Counted from the first letter of the stretch, positions 52,123 to 61,559 are shown. The stretch is 64,000 bases of DNA from Clostridiales bacterium (GCA_019423795.1 JAHZAT010000036.1:37794-101793); one strand, 5' to 3'. Program-made: numbers and translations. Notes: generated from the letters alone by a model not told the origin.

Positions 52123-53369
52123 AGATCGGTTCCTTTCTTTGTGTCAATTCCAAAAAGCTGTTCTACCATCTTTTTATAATCTGCCTGTTCTTTCCTTGTC
52201 TCTAAATGTTTTAATTCCTGAATCGGTTCTTTGATCATTCGCTGCAAAGATGCATTTAATACTTTCTTCAATAACTTCTGTTCTCTTGTCCCAAGATCCA
52301 TTTTTCTTGATAAATAGGAGTAGCTGTCTTCCACGATTTCTGTGCATTTTTCCTGAAGGGAACGGATTGTTTCTTCCATTGGAACTTGAAATAACCACTT
52401 GATCGTTTCTTCTTTTTCCTTCTCGATCATCGTAAAACTTTCTCTACAAAGTTCTTCCCGTTCTGACTGATTAGCTTTAGATATTTCTTTGATCGTATCC
52501 AAGTTGATCAAATTTACCTTTGGGTCATCTGAAAGTTTTGGATCGATGTCTCTTGGCGTTGCAAGGTCTAAAAATGTAACAGATTTTTCTGGTGTAAAAC
52601 ATTCTTCTTTTACAACCACATGTGGTGCTGATGTTGCAGAAACTACGATATCACATCGTTTCATGACCTCATATCTTTGTTCATATGAAATGATCTCAAT
52701 TTCTTCAAATTCTTTCTGAACATTTCCTGCATGTGCCAGTGTTCTGCTACATAAATAAATCTTTCCTGCCTCGTATTCATATAGATAACGAAGAGCAAGA
52801 ACTGCGGTATCTCCACTTCCGATCACCAAAATCGTTTTTCCTTTGATCATGCATGTTTTTTCAACTTCAAGGATTCCTATATAACCAACAGATACTGGTT
52901 TTTCGCTCATTTTAAACGTAGTCTTTACCTTTTTTGCACAGGTTACTGCATCTCTTACAACTTTATTTAATTCTTTTTTGCTAAATCCCATTGTTCTCGA
53001 AAAATCTAAGGCATCTTTTACTTGTCCAAGAATCTGGTCTTCTCCTAGTACCATGGACTCTAGACCCGCTGTGACTCGAAACAGATAAGAAACAGCTTTG
53101 TCTTCTTCGCAATGTCTAATATATTGCCTAATCTGCACTTTCTCAAACATATCGCAATAGATATCTTGTATTGCTTTTACCTGTGATTCCTTTTCATAAA
53201 AATAGTAGATCTCACTGCGGTTACAAGTTGATAAGATCATGACTTGTTCAATTCCATTTTCTTCTGCTTTACGGAAAAATTCCATCTTTTTCTGATCTGT
53301 AAATGAAATCTCATCACGAACGGCAAGATCTGCATTTTTGTAATCGATTCCTAGAAGTCCAAATTGCAT
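52119..53369 (-). CDS. hemA: Glutamyl-tRNA reductase
   Basis: 416 residues. Nucleophile Cys C49 in ILSTCNRSEIYYF, and the NADP-binding ILVIGSGDTAVLALRYL. It reduces Glu-tRNA to glutamate-1-semialdehyde, the entry to tetrapyrroles. The start lies within the 3' end of hemL (19-bp overlap), with AGGAG upstream. Confidence 0.93.
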   Translation of the reverse strand: MQFGLLGIDYKNADLAVRDEISFTDQKKMEFFRKAEENGIEQVMILSTCNRSEIYYFYEKESQVKAIQDIYCDMFEKVQIRQYIRHCEEDKAVSYLFRVTAGLESMVLGEDQILGQVKDALDFSRTMGFSKKELNKVVRDAVTCAKKVKTTFKMSEKPVSVGYIGILEVEKTCMIKGKTILVIGSGDTAVLALRYLYEYEAGKIYLCSRTLAHAGNVQKEFEEIEIISYEQRYEVMKRCDIVVSATSAPHVVVKEECFTPEKSVTFLDLATPRDIDPKLSDDPKVNLINLDTIKEISKANQSEREELCRESFTMIEKEKEETIKWLFQVPMEETIRSLQEKCTEIVEDSYSYLSRKMDLGTREQKLLKKVLNASLQRMIKEPIQELKHLETRKEQADYKKMVEQLFGIDTKKGTDL

Positions 53370-54634
53370 AAAGCTTCTCCTGCAAGTTTACACGTTTTCT
53401 CAATATCTTCTTCGGTATGTGCATCAGAGATAAACATTGTTTCAAACTGAGATGGTGCAATATAAATTCCACGATCTAATAAATATCCAAAATAATCTGC
53501 ATATTGTTCCGTATTAGATGTCACAGCACTTTCAAAATCTCTGACTTTCTGATCTGTAAAGAAAACACTCATCAAAGAACCGATCTGATTCACACAAACA
53601 TGTCCATTTCCTGCCTGTCTTGCTGCATTTGCAAGTTTCTTTGTTTTATTTTCCAGTCTTTCATAAATCTGTGGATCATCTTTTAAGATATTTAATGTTT
53701 CAATACCTGCGGTTGTTGCAACTGGATTCCCTGATAAAGTTCCTGCCTGATAAACTGGTCCATCTGGGGAGATCATCTGCATGATCTCTCTTCTTCCACC
53801 GTAAGCACCGATTGGCATTCCGCCACCAACAATCTTCCCAAGTGTTGTGATATCTGGCTTGATATTGTAATACTGCTGTGCTCCTCCAAGAGACAGTCGG
53901 AAACCTGTGATCACTTCATCAAAGATCAGTAAAGAATCGTGATCTTTTGTGATCTCTCGTAAAAATTCAAGAAATCCTTCTTCTGGAAGTACTAATCCCA
54001 TGTTCGCTGCAACAGGTTCTACAATGACTGCTGCAATCTCATTTTTATTTTCTTTAAATAATTTCTCTACAGAATCTTTATCATTATATTCTGCAACTAA
54101 TGTATTCTTTGTATCGTCTTTTGGAACTCCGGCACTGTCTGGAACGGATGTTGTTAATGCCCCAGAACCTGCTTTTACTAGCAAACTGTCGGAATGTCCA
54201 TGATAACATCCGCGGAATTTGATGATCTTATCTCTTCCTGTGAACCCTCTGGCTGCACGGATCGCACTCATGACAGCTTCTGTTCCTGAACTTACCAAAC
54301 GGCTTACCTCCATGGATGGAATGAGTTCACTGATCAATTCCGCCAAAATTACTTCCTTCTCTGTTGGTGCTCCAAAGGTTAATCCGTTTTTGCAAGATTC
54401 CATAACCTTTTGAATGACCTGTGGATGAGCATGTCCTAAGATTCCAGGTCCCCAGGAACATACATAATCAATGTATTCATTTCCATCGGCATCAATGATT
54501 CGATCCCCTTTTGCTGATTCCATAAATCTTGGAGTTCTGTTTACCGCACGAAATGCACGGACTGGACTATTAACCCCACCTGGAATGTGTACTTTTGCTC
54601 GTTCATATAACTCTTTTGATCTTGTATCACTCAT
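53351..54634 (-). CDS. hemL: Glutamate-1-semialdehyde 2,1-aminomutase
   Basis: 427 residues. The PLP-binding Lys is in TTLGKIVGGGMPIGAYGG; HIPGGVNSPVRAFRAV and VSSGTEAVMSAIRAARG are family hallmarks. It produces 5-aminolevulinate. The gene starts directly after hemB. Confidence 0.95.
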   Translation of the reverse strand: MSDTRSKELYERAKVHIPGGVNSPVRAFRAVNRTPRFMESAKGDRIIDADGNEYIDYVCSWGPGILGHAHPQVIQKVMESCKNGLTFGAPTEKEVILAELISELIPSMEVSRLVSSGTEAVMSAIRAARGFTGRDKIIKFRGCYHGHSDSLLVKAGSGALTTSVPDSAGVPKDDTKNTLVAEYNDKDSVEKLFKENKNEIAAVIVEPVAANMGLVLPEEGFLEFLREITKDHDSLLIFDEVITGFRLSLGGAQQYYNIKPDITTLGKIVGGGMPIGAYGGRREIMQMISPDGPVYQAGTLSGNPVATTAGIETLNILKDDPQIYERLENKTKKLANAARQAGNGHVCVNQIGSLMSVFFTDQKVRDFESAVTSNTEQYADYFGYLLDRGIYIAPSQFETMFISDAHTEEDIEKTCKLAGEALCNLDF

Positions 54635-55606
54635 TTATCTTTCCTCTTCTTTCAGCCATTTTGCAACATCTAATGCATGATAAGTAATGATCATCTTTGC
54701 ACCGGCACGTTTTAATCCAACCATATTTTCCATAACGATCTTTTTCTCATCGATCCATCCATTGGCTGCAGCTGCTTTTACCATGGCATACTCACCGCTT
54801 ACATTATATGCAACGATTGGAATATTATATTTCATGGATGCTTCTTTCATAATATCCATATAGGCAAGTGCTGGTTTTGCAATAATAAGGTCTGCACCTT
54901 CTTCGATATCTTCCCCGATCTCGCGCATCGCTTCCTGTCCATTGGCTGGGTCCATCTGGTATGTCTTTCGGTCTCCAAATCCTGGTGCGGAGTGTGCTGC
55001 ATCACGAAATGGTCCATAATATCCTGACGCGAACTTAGCACTGTAAGACATGATTGGTGTGTATACAAAACCTGCTTCATCTAAAGCTTCACGAATCGCT
55101 TTTACTCGAAGATCCATCATATCACTTGGTGCAATGATATCTGCTCCTGCTTTTGCATAACTTATAGATGCTTTTGCAAGAAGTGGCAGTGTTTCGTCGT
55201 TTAAGATCACGCCATCTTTCACGAGACCGCAATGTCCATGAGAAGTATATTCGCAAAGACATACATCTGCAATGATGATCAGTTCTTCGTATTCTTTCTT
55301 AATCTGACGGATTGCTTTTGGTACAATTCCATCTTCAGCGTATGCACCACTTCCGACTTCATCTTTGTGATCTGGGATTCCAAAGATTAAAATTGCTTTG
55401 ATCCCTGCTTCTTTAATTCTGTTAATTTCTTCTGGCAGGCGGTCTAGCGAATACTGGTAAATTCCTGACATGGATTCTACTGGATGCTTGATATCTTCTC
55501 CTTCTGTGACAAAGATCGGATAGATCAGTTCATCAATTCTTACATGGTTTTCTCTCACCATATCTCTCATATAATTACTTGTTCTTAATCTTCTTGTACG
55601 TTCCAT
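54635..55606 (-). CDS. hemB: Porphobilinogen synthase (ALA dehydratase)
   Basis: 323 residues from the ATG at 55606, which overlaps nothing essential and has GAGGAA upstream. Zinc-site cysteines in DVCLCEYTSHGHCG and the Schiff-base lysines in YSAKFASGYYGPF and MVKAAAANG-like context are seen. It joins two ALA to porphobilinogen. Confidence 0.94.
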   Translation of the reverse strand: MERTRRLRTSNYMRDMVRENHVRIDELIYPIFVTEGEDIKHPVESMSGIYQYSLDRLPEEINRIKEAGIKAILIFGIPDHKDEVGSGAYAEDGIVPKAIRQIKKEYEELIIIADVCLCEYTSHGHCGLVKDGVILNDETLPLLAKASISYAKAGADIIAPSDMMDLRVKAIREALDEAGFVYTPIMSYSAKFASGYYGPFRDAAHSAPGFGDRKTYQMDPANGQEAMREIGEDIEEGADLIIAKPALAYMDIMKEASMKYNIPIVAYNVSGEYAMVKAAAANGWIDEKKIVMENMVGLKRAGAKMIITYHALDVAKWLKEEER

Positions 55607-55607
55607 T

Positions 55608-56246
55608 TTACTGTTCCTCGATTTCACTCTGATTTTTTGTATATTTTTGAATGATTTCATTGATTCGTTGTTCTTCTAGTGAATCAATATCTTTTAATCC
55701 GATTTGTAATAATTCTTTATAAAATTCCTTGCGCTGCTGTTCTGTGGCAATACATGATTTTGCAAACGCTCTCAAACTTCCTAAGATCTGTGCGATCTGT
55801 CCTAATTCTTCCGTCAGATTTGGTTTAATCTTTTCCTTTAAATATTGCGTGATCATAGGGCTTTGACCACCACTTGAAAACGCCGCAACTACTTCTCCTT
55901 CTTTTACATAGGATGGAAAAATAAAGCTGCAATCTTCTTTCTGATCAACTGCATTGACCGGAATCTTTCTTTGCATACAGATCTTGCTGATCTCACTGTT
56001 TACCTTTGGATCATTGGTTGCTGCAACCACAAGCTCTGCTTCTTTGAAATCTTCCTCCATAAATGTTCGAAAGATTCGGCGGATCTTATCGATCTGCCGA
56101 ATCTGGGGTATCATCTCTGGTGCGATCACGGTAACATCCGCTTCAAAATCTTTTAAGACTTCGATCTTACGAAGCGCAATCCTGCCACCACCGATCACGA
56201 GACATTTTTTATTCTTTAGTTGTACAAACATTGGAAAATATACCAT
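55608..56246 (-). CDS. Precorrin-2 dehydrogenase/siroheme synthase, CysG N-terminal (Met8-like)
   Basis: 212 residues. YFPMFVQLKNKKCLVIGGGRIALRKIEVL is the NAD-binding start; VNAVDQKEDCSFIFPSYVKEGEVVAAFSSGG is the family core. It oxidises precorrin-2 to sirohydrochlorin and may also insert iron. It follows the sulfite reductase gene by 12 bp, so siroheme is made beside its user. Confidence 0.9.
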   Translation of the reverse strand: MVYFPMFVQLKNKKCLVIGGGRIALRKIEVLKDFEADVTVIAPEMIPQIRQIDKIRRIFRTFMEEDFKEAELVVAATNDPKVNSEISKICMQRKIPVNAVDQKEDCSFIFPSYVKEGEVVAAFSSGGQSPMITQYLKEKIKPNLTEELGQIAQILGSLRAFAKSCIATEQQRKEFYKELLQIGLKDIDSLEEQRINEIIQKYTKNQSEIEEQ

Positions 56247-56258
56247 TGCTTCTACCTG

Positions 56259-57803
56259 TTATTGTAAATATTCTTTTGCGATTTCCTTGATACCTTCTGG
56301 ATGTTTTGCATTCCACTGTGCATAATCAAGTCCTTCGCTCTCAACGGTATGTCCTAATTTTACAAGGAATTTTGGAATATCTTCTTCAAGGATGGTTCCT
56401 ACTTCTTCTCCCATAACCTCTTTGCCCTGATAATCAGATCCATTGATATGAAGAACAAATGCAGAATGAGCAACTTTATCAATCACTTTCATACTTCCGT
56501 GGAATCCGATCTCTCCGATCTGGTGTGTTCCACAAGAAGACATACATCCGGAAATATGAATCTTTGGTAATGATCCATCTTTTAATCCGGCTTCTCTTTC
56601 TGCTTTGATCACTTTGTGTAACAGTCCTTGAGAATCTCTTAATCCAACCTGACAGATTGTTGCCCCGATACAGGATACCGATGTCTCAAACAATGTTTCT
56701 GCACCGTCATTTGTGACTTCTAAAACTTTCTTTGCTTCATCTCCAGTCAGATTAATGATATACATCGTCTCATCTGGAGAGATCCGTGCTTCTACCTCAT
56801 CCATATCTTTGATCACATCATAGATCTGACCTAATTTCTCAGGTTTTGGACAGCCACCAAATGGATGATAAGCAACTGCATATAATCCTTCTTGTTTCTG
56901 CTCGATCACACGTTTTCCTTCTGCTTTACTTTCATCTCCTTGTTTTGTTACTTCAGGAATCTCTACATGAAGATCTAAATCCTGTCCAGATGCGAAAACT
57001 TCATCTAATTTCTCATGGAATGCTTTGATATATCCTTCTTCTCCTAAAGTTTCCTGCATATAGCGAGTTCTGGCTCTTCCACGCTGTTTGTAATTTCCAT
57101 GTGCGATAAATGTCTCTCGCATTGCACAGATATAATAAAGGATCTTCTCTGGTTTTACATTCTCAGCAACTTTCAGTCCAAATCTTGCATTATTGCCAAG
57201 TCCACCGGCACTGTAAACATCAAAGTTTCCATCTTCTCTTGCCACAAATCCAAGATCACGGAATGTTGCATGTGTCTCATTCGCTGGTCCATTTGAGAAT
57301 CCAACTTTTAACTTTCTTGGCATGACTTCTTTTTTAATAAATGTCATTAAATACTCTCCAGCTGCTTCTGCATAAGGAAGAACGTTAAAATATTCTCCTT
57401 TCTGCACACCGGATAATGGAGATACAGTAACATTTCGTGGAAAATCTCCACCACCACCCATTGTTACAATGCCATGATCTAATCCACCTTCCATGATTCC
57501 ATAGATTGCTTCTGGCTGTAAGTTATGTAACTGAATTGCCTGACATGTTGTCAAATGTACTTTATCTATGTTATATGTTTTAATATTGTCTGCGATAAAT
57601 TTTAATTTGTCTTTTGTTAAATGACCACCCGCCATACGAAGACGGATCATGCTTGCTTTTCCATCTTTCTGTGCATAGCTTCCGTAACCACCGGAGAATC
57701 CTTTATAATCTGCTTTACTTAATTCTCCTGCATAAAACCGGTCTGTCTTTTCTTTAAATGCTGGCAGGTCTTTTTTCCATTCCTGTGGATTGATCGTTTC
57801 CAT
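56259..57803 (-). CDS. Siroheme-dependent nitrite/sulfite reductase
   Basis: 514 residues from the ATG at 57803 (AAAGGAA upstream); a start 45 bp earlier is less likely. Cluster/siroheme cysteines are C378, C384 (SVSCIGATICQVG) and C420, C424 (ISGCMSSCGTH). Two ferredoxin-like repeats (near 50-120 and 305-370) fit NirA/SirA-type enzymes. It reduces sulfite to sulfide or nitrite to ammonia with ferredoxin electrons; sulfite is more likely in this context, but the sequence alone does not decide. Confidence 0.88.
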   Translation of the reverse strand: METINPQEWKKDLPAFKEKTDRFYAGELSKADYKGFSGGYGSYAQKDGKASMIRLRMAGGHLTKDKLKFIADNIKTYNIDKVHLTTCQAIQLHNLQPEAIYGIMEGGLDHGIVTMGGGGDFPRNVTVSPLSGVQKGEYFNVLPYAEAAGEYLMTFIKKEVMPRKLKVGFSNGPANETHATFRDLGFVAREDGNFDVYSAGGLGNNARFGLKVAENVKPEKILYYICAMRETFIAHGNYKQRGRARTRYMQETLGEEGYIKAFHEKLDEVFASGQDLDLHVEIPEVTKQGDESKAEGKRVIEQKQEGLYAVAYHPFGGCPKPEKLGQIYDVIKDMDEVEARISPDETMYIINLTGDEAKKVLEVTNDGAETLFETSVSCIGATICQVGLRDSQGLLHKVIKAEREAGLKDGSLPKIHISGCMSSCGTHQIGEIGFHGSMKVIDKVAHSAFVLHINGSDYQGKEVMGEEVGTILEEDIPKFLVKLGHTVESEGLDYAQWNAKHPEGIKEIAKEYLQ

Positions 57804-57844
57804 ATGTAAAATTCCTTTCTGAATGTTTTGTATCATTTGTCTTA

Positions 57845-58510
57845 TCATACCACATTTACATAGTCGTTTGAATGATTTCTTTCTTTTTCTACAAGAAATG
57901 ATTCGATGGCTTCTGCAAGGTTTTTATGTCCTTCTTCATTCATATGTTCCATATCTGCCTTACTTGGTTTGGCTACATCACTTGCTGCAAGAAAATCACA
58001 TCCGTATTTCCATGCAATCTTTAAATATGTCTGTTTTAATTGTTTGGATACTTTCACAGAATGCTGATCAAATTCGGGATCAAACCCTGGTTTCCATACA
58101 TCTTCTCCAAGTTCAATTGGAGATACTAATAAAATATCGATCGTAGGATCATGTTTTTTGATCTGTTGGATTAATTTTTCGATGCCTTTTCCAATACGCT
58201 CTGCACTTGCATGATTGTATATTTTACAGTCATTGGTTCCAAGCATTAAAACCACCTGATCAAGCGGTGTGTGTGTTTCTAAAAGCATCGGAAGTACTTT
58301 CGCTCCATTCCTTCCATCTCTTGTTGCATCATCAAACACACTGGTTCTTCCGCATAATCCTTCTTCAATGATTCTATATCCTTTATCGTAAAGCTTCTCT
58401 GATAAAATACCTGTCCATCTTGTTTCTCTGTTATATCTTCTATTTGTACCGGGGATGAGTCCGTATGTATTGGAATCTCCGAAGCATAATATTTCTTTCA
58501 TCTCTGTCAC
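57845..58510 (-). CDS. SGNH/GDSL-type hydrolase
   Basis: 221 residues. Catalytic Ser in CFGDSNTYG, the G-N-x-D-type block LMLGTNDCK, and a late Asp/His block DMEHMNEEGHKNLAEAI. This family includes esterases and acyl hydrolases. It is first after the promoter at 58553-58581, 41 bp before the sulfite reductase gene; whether it belongs functionally to the siroheme operon is unclear. Confidence 0.87.
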   Translation of the reverse strand: MTEMKEILCFGDSNTYGLIPGTNRRYNRETRWTGILSEKLYDKGYRIIEEGLCGRTSVFDDATRDGRNGAKVLPMLLETHTPLDQVVLMLGTNDCKIYNHASAERIGKGIEKLIQQIKKHDPTIDILLVSPIELGEDVWKPGFDPEFDQHSVKVSKQLKQTYLKIAWKYGCDFLAASDVAKPSKADMEHMNEEGHKNLAEAIESFLVEKERNHSNDYVNVV

Positions 58511-58552
58511 CTTCTTCGTTATATTTCATACAATTTTAATAGGAATAATATG

Positions 58553-58581
58553 ATTATAAGGAATGAAATTATACTTGTCAA
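58553..58581 (-). promoter_or_regulatory. Promoter of the SGNH hydrolase/siroheme operon
   Basis: On the minus strand TTGACA (58576-58581), a 17-bp spacer, TATAAT (58553-58558): a consensus promoter. I saw no clear later promoter before hemA. Confidence 0.8.
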
Positions 58582-58604
58582 TAGGTTATGAACAGAAAAA
58601 TACC

Positions 58605-58640
58605 TTATAAGATATAAAAATATCCTATAAGGCATTATAG
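58605..58640 (-). terminator. Hairpin after the glycerol kinase remnant
   Basis: Arms CCTTATAAGATAT and ATATCCTATAAGG (one bulge) with an AAAA loop; T-rich exit weak. Confidence 0.5.
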
Positions 58641-58658
58641 ATTTGTGCTATTTTTAAT

Positions 58659-58988
58659 TTAATTTTTCTCACAAGCACTCTGAATTATTTTTTTCCAACC
58701 ATACTTTTTATGTTTCCATCGCTCCTCTTCCATTAATGGCTCATACTTATCACACTTAATCTGGTCAAAAATCGTTTTATCATAAATTCCCAAAGCAATT
58801 CCTGCCAAATATGCTGCCCCAATTCCTGCAACTTTATTTTTATCAATCCCTGCTTCTGTAACCAGTTTCTTTACAACATAAATCGTATTTTGATAGATTT
58901 CTTCCGGATTATGTGATACCAATCCAAGATCATTAATAATCTGTTTGTGTGAAAGGTCTTCTCTTCTTAACGTAATACCTCGATCATT
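58659..58988 (-). pseudogene. Glycerol kinase (FGGY family) remnant with internal deletion
   Basis: The frame reads FLFNDRGITLRREDLSHKQI, then LGLVSHNPEEIYQNTIYVVK as in the N-terminal part of FGGY glycerol kinases, up to KVAGIG. It then jumps directly to GAAYLAGIALGIYDKTIFDQ and EEERWKHKKYGWKKI, the extreme C-terminus. About 370 residues are missing in between and the true start is lost at the terminator hairpin upstream. Not functional. Confidence 0.75.
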
Positions 58989-58992
58989 AAAT

Positions 58993-59044
58993 AAAAAAAA
59001 TGGCTTTATATCATATTTTGTATATGATATAAAACCATTTTTTC
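58993..59044 (-). terminator. thiD-cytX terminator
   Basis: Arms AATGGCTTTATATCAT and ATGATATAAAACCATT (one mismatch) with A/T tracts at both ends, 33 bp after the cytX stop. Confidence 0.75.
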
Positions 59045-59076
59045 GTTATTATTATATAAGTTAATTTATAAAGGGC

Positions 59077-60249
59077 TTAGTCATTCTTCTTCCCAAGCAA
59101 TAAACTTACGATCACACTTAAAACAATCGTGATCACCATATCAGGAAGTGTGTTTCCAAGGATCGTATCGACACCCATCAGCCAGCGGTATGCAATAAAG
59201 CCAACAACCCATACAAGCATGTTCTGAATGCATACAGATTTTCTTGAAAAATCCTGATGAAGGATAAAGAAATCTGCGATCTGTACGGCGATCATTGGTG
59301 CAAAGACTGAACCGATCAGATATAAGAAATCTGTGATGTCATCCATTGGATAAACAATGGCTCCAATGATTCCGATCACTGTTGCTGCAACTGCGATCCA
59401 TTTTCCATTGATATTCTTAGATAAAGATTCACTGGAAATTCCAGCAGACCATGCATCTAAGAATGTTGTTGTTACGGTTGAGAATACGATAATTAATAAT
59501 CCTGCGATTCCAAGTCCGGCTTTTACCATGATCTGTGCGATATCAGATTCTCCTGTGAAAATAGAGATTCCCATACCGATCACATACATCCAACAGCTGA
59601 CTAATCCATAGACGATCACGCTTGCCCATGTTGCTTTTGTTGGTTCTTTTGCTTCTCTTGTGTAGTCACTGATCAATGGAAGCCATGATAATGGCATAGC
59701 TACCGCAAGTTCTACAGCTGCGCCAAATGTTAATCCATCGTTTGCAACCGTATTTAATGATCCATGTCCAAAAATGATAAAGCTTAATACAACGGTTAAG
59801 ATAAATAAAGCTGCCATTGCAACCGTATTAATCTTTCCTAAACTTTCAATTCCAACTAAGATCCAGATGATGATCAGTCCTCCGATCACAACTGGCCATA
59901 CCCAGTTTGCCACATGAAAGATTCCTGCTGCCGCTAATGATCCATCATAGATCATGATGGCTGTCCATCCAACTAACTGTAAAATATTTAATACTGCAAA
60001 TAACAAAGCTCCTGTTGATCCAAAGCTCATTTTTACAGTTTCCATTGCGCTTTTTCTTGTCTTTCCACCAATAAATCCGGCAAAAAACATCATTCCACAT
60101 CCAATGATGTGTCCAATGATGATCGCTAATAATCCTTTGGTAAACCCTAAAGGTGCGAAACTTGTACCTGTTAAAATTTCTGCTAATGAAACTCCTGCTC
60201 CAAACCAGATCAGTCCGTTTTCAAAGATTGATGTTCTTCTGCTTCCCAT
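59077..60249 (-). CDS. cytX: Putative hydroxymethylpyrimidine transporter CytX
   Basis: 390 residues with about 12 hydrophobic segments. NCS1 (cytosine permease) family: IWFGAGVSLAEILTGTSFAPLGF, LPLISDYTREAK. CytX is the NCS1 branch linked to thiamine genes and thought to import the HMP precursor. The ATG at 60249 has AGGAGG 8 bases upstream; a GTG just before it is possible. It abuts thiD and is under the same TPP riboswitch. Confidence 0.9.
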   Translation of the reverse strand: MGSRRTSIFENGLIWFGAGVSLAEILTGTSFAPLGFTKGLLAIIIGHIIGCGMMFFAGFIGGKTRKSAMETVKMSFGSTGALLFAVLNILQLVGWTAIMIYDGSLAAAGIFHVANWVWPVVIGGLIIIWILVGIESLGKINTVAMAALFILTVVLSFIIFGHGSLNTVANDGLTFGAAVELAVAMPLSWLPLISDYTREAKEPTKATWASVIVYGLVSCWMYVIGMGISIFTGESDIAQIMVKAGLGIAGLLIIVFSTVTTTFLDAWSAGISSESLSKNINGKWIAVAATVIGIIGAIVYPMDDITDFLYLIGSVFAPMIAVQIADFFILHQDFSRKSVCIQNMLVWVVGFIAYRWLMGVDTILGNTLPDMVITIVLSVIVSLLLGKKND

Positions 60250-60252
60250 CAC

Positions 60253-61056
60253 TTATGCCTCCTCTTTCCATTCATCTTTTAAATCAAACGCATGATTCAT
60301 TGGTCCACTTCCAGCTCCTAAATCTAACATATCTGCTAAAGCTCTTGAAATATAATCTTTTGCTCTTTGTACAGAAGTCTTAAGATCAAAACCTTTGGCA
60401 AGATTTGCTGCGATGGCACTAGAAAGAGTACATCCTGTTCCGTGTGTGTTTGGGTTGTTGATCCTCTTTCCTTTAAACCAAGAAACTTCTTCTTTTGTAT
60501 ATAATAAGTCATTGGCATCGTTGATGTTATGACCACCTTTTAATAAGACAGCACATCCAAGATCTTCATAGATTGCTTTTGCCGCTGCTACCATATCTTC
60601 TTCCGTGTGAATCTCCATACCACAAAGAATCTCTGCTTCTGGAATATTGGGTGTGATTACCGTTGCAATCGGTAATAGTTCTTTCTTTAATGTATCTACA
60701 GCATCTTCTTCTAATAATCTTGATCCACTCGTTGCTACCATCACTGGATCAACAACGATATTTTCCGCTTTATAATGCTGTAATCTCTCTGCGATCATTT
60801 TGATCAGTCCACTCGAGGAAACCATTCCAATCTTGACTGCATCTGGCCTGATGTCTTCAAAGACTGCGTCGATCTGTTTCTTTAAAAACTCTGGATCTGC
60901 TTCTAAGATTCCTGTTACGCCGGTTGTATTCTGGGCTGTCAGTGCTGTAATGGCGCTCATTGCAAATACACCATTCATTGTCATAGTCTTTAAGTCAGCC
61001 TGAACTCCAGCGCCTCCACTGGAATCACTTCCAGCGATTGATAATGCTGTTCTCAT
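60253..61056 (-). CDS. thiD: Hydroxymethylpyrimidine/phosphomethylpyrimidine kinase ThiD
   Basis: 267 residues from the ATG at 61056 (AAGGAG upstream). SIAGSDSSGGAGVQADLKTM is the substrate-binding start, and NTHGTGCTLSSAIAANLAKG is the ribokinase-like ATP/anion-hole motif. It phosphorylates HMP twice for thiamine synthesis. With cytX it forms an HMP salvage unit controlled by TPP. Confidence 0.94.
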   Translation of the reverse strand: MRTALSIAGSDSSGGAGVQADLKTMTMNGVFAMSAITALTAQNTTGVTGILEADPEFLKKQIDAVFEDIRPDAVKIGMVSSSGLIKMIAERLQHYKAENIVVDPVMVATSGSRLLEEDAVDTLKKELLPIATVITPNIPEAEILCGMEIHTEEDMVAAAKAIYEDLGCAVLLKGGHNINDANDLLYTKEEVSWFKGKRINNPNTHGTGCTLSSAIAANLAKGFDLKTSVQRAKDYISRALADMLDLGAGSGPMNHAFDLKDEWKEEA

Positions 61057-61173
61057 AAGTATCTCTCCTTTTCTCTTATGCATTATTTTTGTATTGCGAT
61101 CAAAAGTGGTGCCCCCAATTGACCGCATTGTTTTATAGGCTGTTTTCTCATAAAATTTACTTGCCTATAAACA

Positions 61174-61210
61174 CAAAAAACGGAAAGCTACTGATTTAGT
61201 AACTTTCCGT
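61174..61210 (-). terminator. Riboswitch-controlled terminator upstream of thiD
   Basis: Arms ACGGAAAGTTACT and AGTAGCTTTCCGT with a 5-nt loop and six Ts on the minus strand, directly after the TPP aptamer. It is the expression platform. A further hairpin (GCGGTCAA/TTGATCGC) lies at about 61095-61125 in the leader. Confidence 0.85.
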
Positions 61211-61233
61211 ATATTCGCGATTCATGATCTTCG

Positions 61234-61315
61234 TTTCCTACGCTGGCATTACCCAAATCAGGTTCAAAGGTCGAAAGTTTTACTTTCCTCTCAGCCTGTT
61301 TCACAAGCTCCCTGT
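61234..61315 (-). promoter_or_regulatory. TPP riboswitch (thi-box) of thiD-cytX
   Basis: The minus strand carries the conserved aptamer pieces: CAGGGAGC, GGCTGAGAGGAAAG, ACCTGATTTGGGTAATGCC and AGCGTAGGAA, in the right order and spacing. TPP binding would favour the terminator at 61174-61210 and switch off HMP salvage. Confidence 0.95.
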
Positions 61316-61330
61316 TTTTATTTCTTTGTT

Positions 61331-61359
61331 ATTATAGATCAAATCGTTTGAATTTTCAA
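61331..61359 (-). promoter_or_regulatory. Promoter of the TPP riboswitch-thiD-cytX unit
   Basis: On the minus strand TTGAAA (61354-61359), a 17-bp spacer, TATAAT (61331-61336), just ahead of the aptamer. Confidence 0.7.
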
Positions 61360-61376
61360 GTTTTTGTATACAAACT

Positions 61377-61559
61377 TTAAATTTCTTTTCCTTTTGTTGC
61401 GATCACATGAACAATAAATGGAACAAACAGTGTGATAAATGCTGCGTATCCAAGGTATGCATATCCCTGTTTTACAACGGCTAATAATCCAAACTGTGCA
61501 ATGGCAAAAGCTAAGAATGTAAAAATAAAAGTTGCAATGGCATTTCTTACTAAAGTTAC
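61377..61559 (-). pseudogene. C-terminal fragment of a membrane transporter, frameshifted
   Basis: The minus-strand frame reads VRNAIATFIFTFLAFAIAQF, then GLLAVVKQGYAYLGYAAFI. A one-base shift leads to LFVPFIVHVIATKGKEI and a stop. This looks like the last two membrane segments of an integral membrane transporter; the family is not certain. No upstream part exists. It lies directly upstream of the thiD promoter. Confidence 0.55.
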
